Shown here: in pieces, positions 7,310 to 10,476 of the stretch
Position numbering within the stretch: the first letter of the stretch is position 1
Layout: every line of letters begins with the position of its first letter
NCBI GenBank assembly: GCA_042091375.1
Contig: JBELHO010000080.1
Location: 1 to 10,476 of the forward strand
Length of the DNA stretch: 10,476 nucleotides
Direction: 5' to 3'
Origin: JBELHO01 sp042091375
GTDB taxonomy: Bacteria > Pseudomonadota > Gammaproteobacteria > Enterobacterales > Alteromonadaceae
Position numbers and translations under genes: made by a program
Notes under the pieces: model-generated
What the model saw: the letters and a program-made list of their open reading frames with translations, nothing else
What the model was told of the DNA's origin: nothing
Database searches by the model: none

Positions 7310-7322
7310 ATAATTATTATTT
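7302..7322. promoter_or_regulatory. Second Fur box, in the divergent intergenic region
   Basis: This 21-bp site begins AAATGCAAATAATTA and matches the Fur palindrome at 17 of 20 defined positions by my count, slightly better than the hugZ site. It shares a 15-bp core (TAAATGCAAATAATT) with that site. It ends 5 bp before the TTG that opens the cyoA-like remnant, too close to leave room for a leader on that side. Its likely present target is therefore the minus-strand gene. Confidence 0.8.
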
Positions 7323-7326
7323 ATAT

Positions 7327-7881
7327 TTGCGATATTTTTTGCAGCTATTGCGAAGATTACTGATCGCCATCGGCTTGTCGGCTACCATTGAAATAGTGGT
7401 CTGGGCAATTCCGGTGTTAATGATTATCGCCCTCGGCATTATTACTTATGTAACCAGTTTTTCAGTCGATCCGCGCAAGCCCATCGACTCTAAAAATAAG
7501 CCTGTTGTTATCCAAGTGGTGGCGATGGACTGGAAGTGGTTATTCATTTATCCAGAGCAGCAAATAGCCACAGTGAATGAGCTGGCAATTCCTGTTAATT
7601 CCCCTGTCGAATTTTTGGTGACCTCAGATACTGTGATGAATTCGTTTTTTATTCCCAATTTGGGCTCGCAAATTTATGCCATGTCAGGGATGGAAAATAG
7701 GTTGTATTTAATGGCCGATGAACCTGGTGAATACCGCGGTTTTTCGGCTAATTACAGTGGTTTTGGTTTTTCCGGTATGAAGTTTACTGCCTTGGCTCGG
7801 CCGTTTTCGCGGATCAGCCGAGTAATGTATTATAAAAGTTTTAGCGATAAGTACCGCAGCAACGGTAAAAATCACGGGTGA
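7327..7881 (+). pseudogene. cyoA: Internal fragment of ubiquinol oxidase subunit II (cyoA-like), truncated at both ends
   Basis: Residues about 18-159 of this 184-codon frame follow Escherichia coli CyoA closely. They cover the second membrane helix (IEIVVWAIPVLMII) and most of the cupredoxin domain (VVAMDWKWLFIYPEQ, IATVNE, MNSFFIPNLGSQIYAM, SGFGFSGMKF). CyoA is the periplasmic-facing subunit of the cytochrome bo3 quinol oxidase and, as here, lacks the CuA ligands of cytochrome c oxidases. The lipoprotein signal, the first membrane helix and the last 80 or so residues of the usual 300 or more are missing. The last 25 codons are unrelated. The frame opens with TTG, has no ribosome site, and cyoBCDE are absent. 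It has no internal stop, so the truncation may be recent or the piece may still be expressed. I call it a gene remnant, but a domesticated short protein cannot be excluded. Confidence 0.8.
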
Positions 7882-8366
7882 GGTTTTTACAGCTGGCCGA
7901 ACTGTTTCAACAACAGGGGCTAGCGGCCGATAAATTAGCGGCGATGGATGCCGAACTGGCGGTGATTAAACAGCAAATTGAGCAACATTTTAATGGCCAA
8001 GTGCCGGCGCTGACCCTGATCAGGTTTAGCAGTGCTACAAAAGCATTGATATACGGCGCAAATAGCATCGCCGAACACACCTTACAACAACTCAATATTA
8101 ACTCAGCAATCGACTCAAGTCGCAGCCAATGGGGTGAAAAAGAAGTGACTATTGCTAAATTGGCTGAGATCAGTACCGGGCTGTTGTTGTATATTCAGCC
8201 AATCGAAGATGTCACTGTACTCGGCAGTGAAGATTGGCTTGCCCTGCCGTTGGTGAACAATAAACGGGTGCTGGCCATGCCGCCTGTGTGGTCTTACGGC
8301 GGTGCCATGTCGGTTTTATATCACGCCCGAGGGATCAGGGACGCTTTACTCAATAGTCATTTGTGA
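7872..8366 (+). pseudogene. fhuD: C-terminal lobe of a FhuD-type ferric-siderophore binding protein, 5' truncated
   Basis: The 162-codon frame opening at GTG 7878 aligns by eye with the second half of Escherichia coli FhuD. Shared landmarks are LAELF near the start (interlobe helix), YGANSIAEHTLQQLNI (60-75), WGEKEVTIAKLAE (85-97) and DWLALPLVNNKRVLAMPPVWSYGGAMSVLYHARGI (119-153, matching the PLWQAMPFVRAGR / PAVWFYGA region). FhuD delivers iron-hydroxamates to the FhuBC importer. The signal peptide and the whole N-terminal lobe (about 130 residues) are absent, so ligand binding is impossible. The GTG overlaps the stop of the preceding remnant as GTGA, probably by chance. Similarity appears to begin at about 7872, upstream of the GTG and just past an in-frame stop at 7866. 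It is most likely a deletion remnant; its neighbour Fur box fits an iron-uptake origin. Confidence 0.78.
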
Positions 8367-8414
8367 TCAGCGTGTTGCTGTGGTTGTTGTCAGTTTGCCA
8401 AGTAACAAACCAGC

Positions 8415-8430
8415 TATACACATTTGTATA
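8415..8430. repeat. Short inverted repeat TATACA-N4-TGTATA
   Basis: A perfect 6-bp AT-rich inverted repeat with a 4-bp centre lies about 50 bp after the fhuD remnant. It could be an operator for an unknown regulator, but short AT-rich palindromes arise easily by chance. Confidence 0.25.
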
Positions 8431-8468
8431 CATATGATCCAACCTTAGCCCAAAGCCTTAATATACAA

Positions 8469-8535
8469 GGCGCTGCTCTGATCGCTGTTGTTCAGCGCCA
8501 TGACCACAGTAAATAATCTGTGGTAATGGCGCTGA
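8469..8535. repeat. Long inverted repeat with a competing upstream arm
   Basis: TCAGCGCCATGACCACAG (8492-8509) and CTGTGGTAATGGCGCTGA (8518-8535) form an 18-bp inverted repeat with one mismatch and the 8-base loop TAAATAAT. The inner copy of CAGCGCC (8493-8499) can also pair with GGCGCTG at 8469-8475, so two folds compete. No U-run follows, so it is not a simple intrinsic terminator for the plus strand. It may end transcription from the fhuD remnant by another mechanism, bind a protein as DNA, or be a small mobile or REP-like hairpin. Confidence 0.7.
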
Positions 8536-8549
8536 GTTGTGGTAGTTTA

Positions 8550-8578
8550 TTGACACTTTGTTTATGAACTGTTATTTC
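8550..8578 (+). promoter_or_regulatory. Candidate promoter for the hybrid kinase gene
   Basis: A perfect TTGACA (8550-8555) is followed after 17 bp by TATTTC (8573-8578), a weak -10. The start would be near 8585, inside the inverted repeat before the gene. The -35 is strong enough that an activator-independent but modest promoter is plausible. Confidence 0.35.
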
Positions 8579-8580
8579 GT

Positions 8581-8606
8581 TGCCTTGGCTAAAGCTTGCC
8601 AAGGCA
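8581..8606 (+). repeat. Perfect 9-bp hairpin before the kinase gene
   Basis: TGCCTTGGC-TAAAGCTT-GCCAAGGCA is a perfect inverted repeat with an 8-base loop and ends 9 bp before the purine-rich ribosome site. Only three T's follow (8607-8609), so it is a poor terminator. In a transcript it could form a 5' hairpin that affects translation or stability. Confidence 0.6.
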
Positions 8607-8615
8607 TTTGTTGAT

Positions 8616-8626
8616 GGGGAGGAGGG
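8616..8626 (+). promoter_or_regulatory. Strong ribosome binding site that fixes the TTG start of the kinase
   Basis: GGGGAGGAGGG contains a full AGGAGG (8620-8625) four bases before TTG at 8630. An in-frame stop at 8612-8614 excludes a start further upstream, and no ATG or GTG in this frame lies between it and the TTG. Confidence 0.8.
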
Positions 8627-8629
8627 CGA

Positions 8630-10476
8630 TTGACATTTAAAAAGCCACTAGCCAGACAATTACTTTTCTGGATCTTATTGTCGAGTTCAGTGTTGACTTT
8701 GTTGATCACTTGTTTCTATTTTTACTTGGACTACCGCGACGATCTGTCGGCCATTGATTCGCGTTTACAGCAAATTGAAAGCAGTTATTTATCTACCATA
8801 GCCACTGCCCTGTGGACTGATGATCTGACTCAACTGGAAGTGCAAATTACCGGCATTAAAAATTTACCCGACGTTAGCTTAGTTCAGCTTTTAGGGCCGC
8901 AAAAAACTTTATTCAGCCAAGGGCAAAATCTATCTAAGTACACCAAAGAAGGCCGTTGGCCGGTTTATTATGATTTTGCTGGCGGTCAAGAGCTACTGGG
9001 GGAATTGTATGTAGTCACTGACTTACTTCCGGTATATAGACAACTTGGCCGCAAGGCGTTGTTGACCTTAGTTACGCAAGGTGGCAAAACCTTTATTGCT
9101 TCATTTATTATCTTTTTTATTGTTTATTATTTGGTGACTCGACATTTGTCGCAGATCACTGCCTCAATGGCTAATTTTGAGATCAGTGGCGATCATTCAG
9201 GACATCTCAGCCTTGATCGACAAGAACAAACCGATGATGAATTAGGCTATTTGGTTGCGGTATACAACAATATGAATAAGGAAATTTCACAGGCTTTTTC
9301 AGAATTAACCGAACAAAAACATAAAGCTGAATCGGCAACTCGGCTGAAAAGTGAGTTTCTCGCCAACATGAGTCATGAAGTGAAAACGCCGATGAATGGA
9401 GTATACGGTATGACTCAGTTGCTGATGACCACTAAGCTCAATGACGAGCAACAAGAATATATTGATGTTATTAAAAATAGCACTGAGCATTTGCTGGCAT
9501 TGCTCAACAATATCCTCGATTTTTCAAAAATTGAAGCCAATAAAATTGAGTTAGATCTCAAACCTTTTCAGTTGTCGCTTTTAGTCAATGATGCGGTGCA
9601 ATTATTTCAAAACAGCGCCGAAGAAAAACAATTAACCCTATCTCAGCAGATCAACCACAGTGGTTTAAATGATTTTGTTGGCGACTCTGTGCGGTTGAAG
9701 CAAATACTGGTTAATTTATTGAGTAATGCGGTTAAATTTACCGCTGCTGGGGCGATTGCCATGAAAGTTGATGTTGAAGCCAACGACAGCCAAAACTCAG
9801 GCAATGCAACTTTGACATTTGCGGTTACGGATACCGGCATAGGCATACCAGAAGATAAGCAATTGCTGATTTTTGACCAATTTACTCAAGCCGATAGTTC
9901 CACCTCCAGAGATTACGGAGGAACGGGATTAGGTTTAAGCATTTGTCATCGCCTGGTGGCACTGATGGGCGGCGAGTTGAAACTGGTCAATAACAGCGGT
10001 GCTGGCTGTTGTTTTTATTTCAGCTTATCTCTGCCTAAAACCCAATCTAACAGTGACTTGCAAGTAAAGCAGACCATCGCAACTGCGCAACAGCAAGCCA
10101 ACACAGCCATTGAGTCGACAGTTATACCAAAACCATCTTCTCAGACTAAGATCCTTTTGGTGGAAGACTCGCGTATTAACCAGCAAGTGTGTTGTGCTTT
10201 GTTAAAAGATGTTGGTTTTGCGGTGATTGTTGCTAACAATGGTGAGGAAGCTTTGCAATGTTGGCTGCAGCACAGTATAGATTTAATTTTAATGGATTGT
10301 CATATGCCGGTGGTCGATGGTTTTGCAGCGACGCAATTGATCAGAAAAGCCGAGCCAGCCACTTCAGCTACTGTACCCATTATTGCCGTTTCAGCCAGTA
10401 ATGGCGATGCAGATAAACAGCGCTGTTTGGCGGTTGGTATGAATGCCTTTATTAACAAACCTTATGTTAAAGAGGT
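8630..10476 (+). CDS. Hybrid sensor histidine kinase with receiver domain, 3' end outside the window
   Basis: The window holds 615 codons plus two bases. An N-terminal membrane helix (about 11-33) and a second (about 154-170) flank a periplasmic sensor region of about 120 residues. That region contains a segment (IATALWTDDLTQLEVQI) resembling CHASE5-like periplasmic sensors. A HAMP-like linker (about 170-225) and the dimerisation helix follow, with H-box SHEVKTPMN (phospho-acceptor H249). The ATPase domain has the N-box NLLSN (362-366), the G1 box DTGIGIP (401-407), the F-box IFDQF and the G2 box GGTGLGL (430-436). After an Ala/Gln-rich linker comes a receiver domain with acidic E512-D513, acceptor D556 (LMDCHMPVVDG), switch residue S588 (Ser instead of the common Thr) and K610-P611. 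All catalytic residues are present, so the protein should be active. It resembles the multi-step phosphorelay (ArcB/BarA-type) layout; an HPt domain may lie beyond the edge. The signal sensed is unknown. Confidence 0.92.
   Translation, partial: MTFKKPLARQLLFWILLSSSVLTLLITCFYFYLDYRDDLSAIDSRLQQIESSYLSTIATALWTDDLTQLEVQITGIKNLPDVSLVQLLGPQKTLFSQGQNLSKYTKEGRWPVYYDFAGGQELLGELYVVTDLLPVYRQLGRKALLTLVTQGGKTFIASFIIFFIVYYLVTRHLSQITASMANFEISGDHSGHLSLDRQEQTDDELGYLVAVYNNMNKEISQAFSELTEQKHKAESATRLKSEFLANMSHEVKTPMNGVYGMTQLLMTTKLNDEQQEYIDVIKNSTEHLLALLNNILDFSKIEANKIELDLKPFQLSLLVNDAVQLFQNSAEEKQLTLSQQINHSGLNDFVGDSVRLKQILVNLLSNAVKFTAAGAIAMKVDVEANDSQNSGNATLTFAVTDTGIGIPEDKQLLIFDQFTQADSSTSRDYGGTGLGLSICHRLVALMGGELKLVNNSGAGCCFYFSLSLPKTQSNSDLQVKQTIATAQQQANTAIESTVIPKPSSQTKILLVEDSRINQQVCCALLKDVGFAVIVANNGEEALQCWLQHSIDLILMDCHMPVVDGFAATQLIRKAEPATSATVPIIAVSASNGDADKQRCLAVGMNAFINKPYVKE

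Noticed and set aside
7878..8366. Treating the fhuD-like frame as an intact, translationally coupled gene (GTGA overlap)
   Set aside because: The whole N-terminal lobe and signal peptide of the binding protein are missing, and similarity begins before the GTG, so the overlap is better explained by chance in a remnant.
8492..8535. Intrinsic terminator after the fhuD remnant
   Set aside because: The stem is strong, but no T-run follows on the plus strand; the next bases are GTTGTGGTAG.

Overview
The window looks like part of a draft chromosome scaffold from a marine-type gammaproteobacterium. The protein families (RND efflux pair, DUF6279-like lipoprotein, HugZ/DUF2470, CyoA and FhuD relatives, tripartite hybrid kinase), the moderate GC content and the classical Fur boxes fit Alteromonadales, for example Shewanella relatives. 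I cannot fix the genus from sequence alone. A run of exactly 100 N (110-209) inside a repeat array marks an assembly gap.

Layout. 1-359 is a CTAG-rich tandem array built from 10-bp modules, with a higher-order 50-bp unit. 360-560 is a non-coding leader with two palindromes. 561-5102 is a two-gene operon for an efflux pump: a periplasmic adaptor (HlyD/AcrA type) and an RND permease, closed by a strong hairpin at 5131-5165. A Q-rich outer-membrane lipoprotein follows (5313-6164). Next is hugZ (6276-6998), a haem-utilisation protein of the PNPOx-like/DUF2470 class, with a Fur box lying between its -35 and -10 elements. A second Fur box with the same 15-bp core lies at 7302-7322. It overlaps a minus-strand promoter for a small exported or membrane protein (7048-7245).

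On the other side of that Fur box is a mosaic of gene remnants. One is the internal part of a ubiquinol oxidase subunit II gene (cyoA-like), without its lipoprotein signal, first membrane helix and C-terminal tail. It is followed directly by the C-terminal lobe of a FhuD-type ferric-siderophore binding protein. After an intergenic stretch rich in inverted repeats (8367-8629), a hybrid sensor histidine kinase starts at a TTG codon behind a perfect AGGAGG. It runs off the window end inside its receiver domain.

Functional themes are export (RND pump), iron and haem acquisition under Fur (hugZ, small membrane protein, fhuD remnant) and signal transduction. The most unusual parts are the cyoA/fhuD chimeric remnant beside a paired Fur-box arrangement, the phased decamer array, and the competing hairpins before the kinase. 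I found no convincing new multi-gene system.
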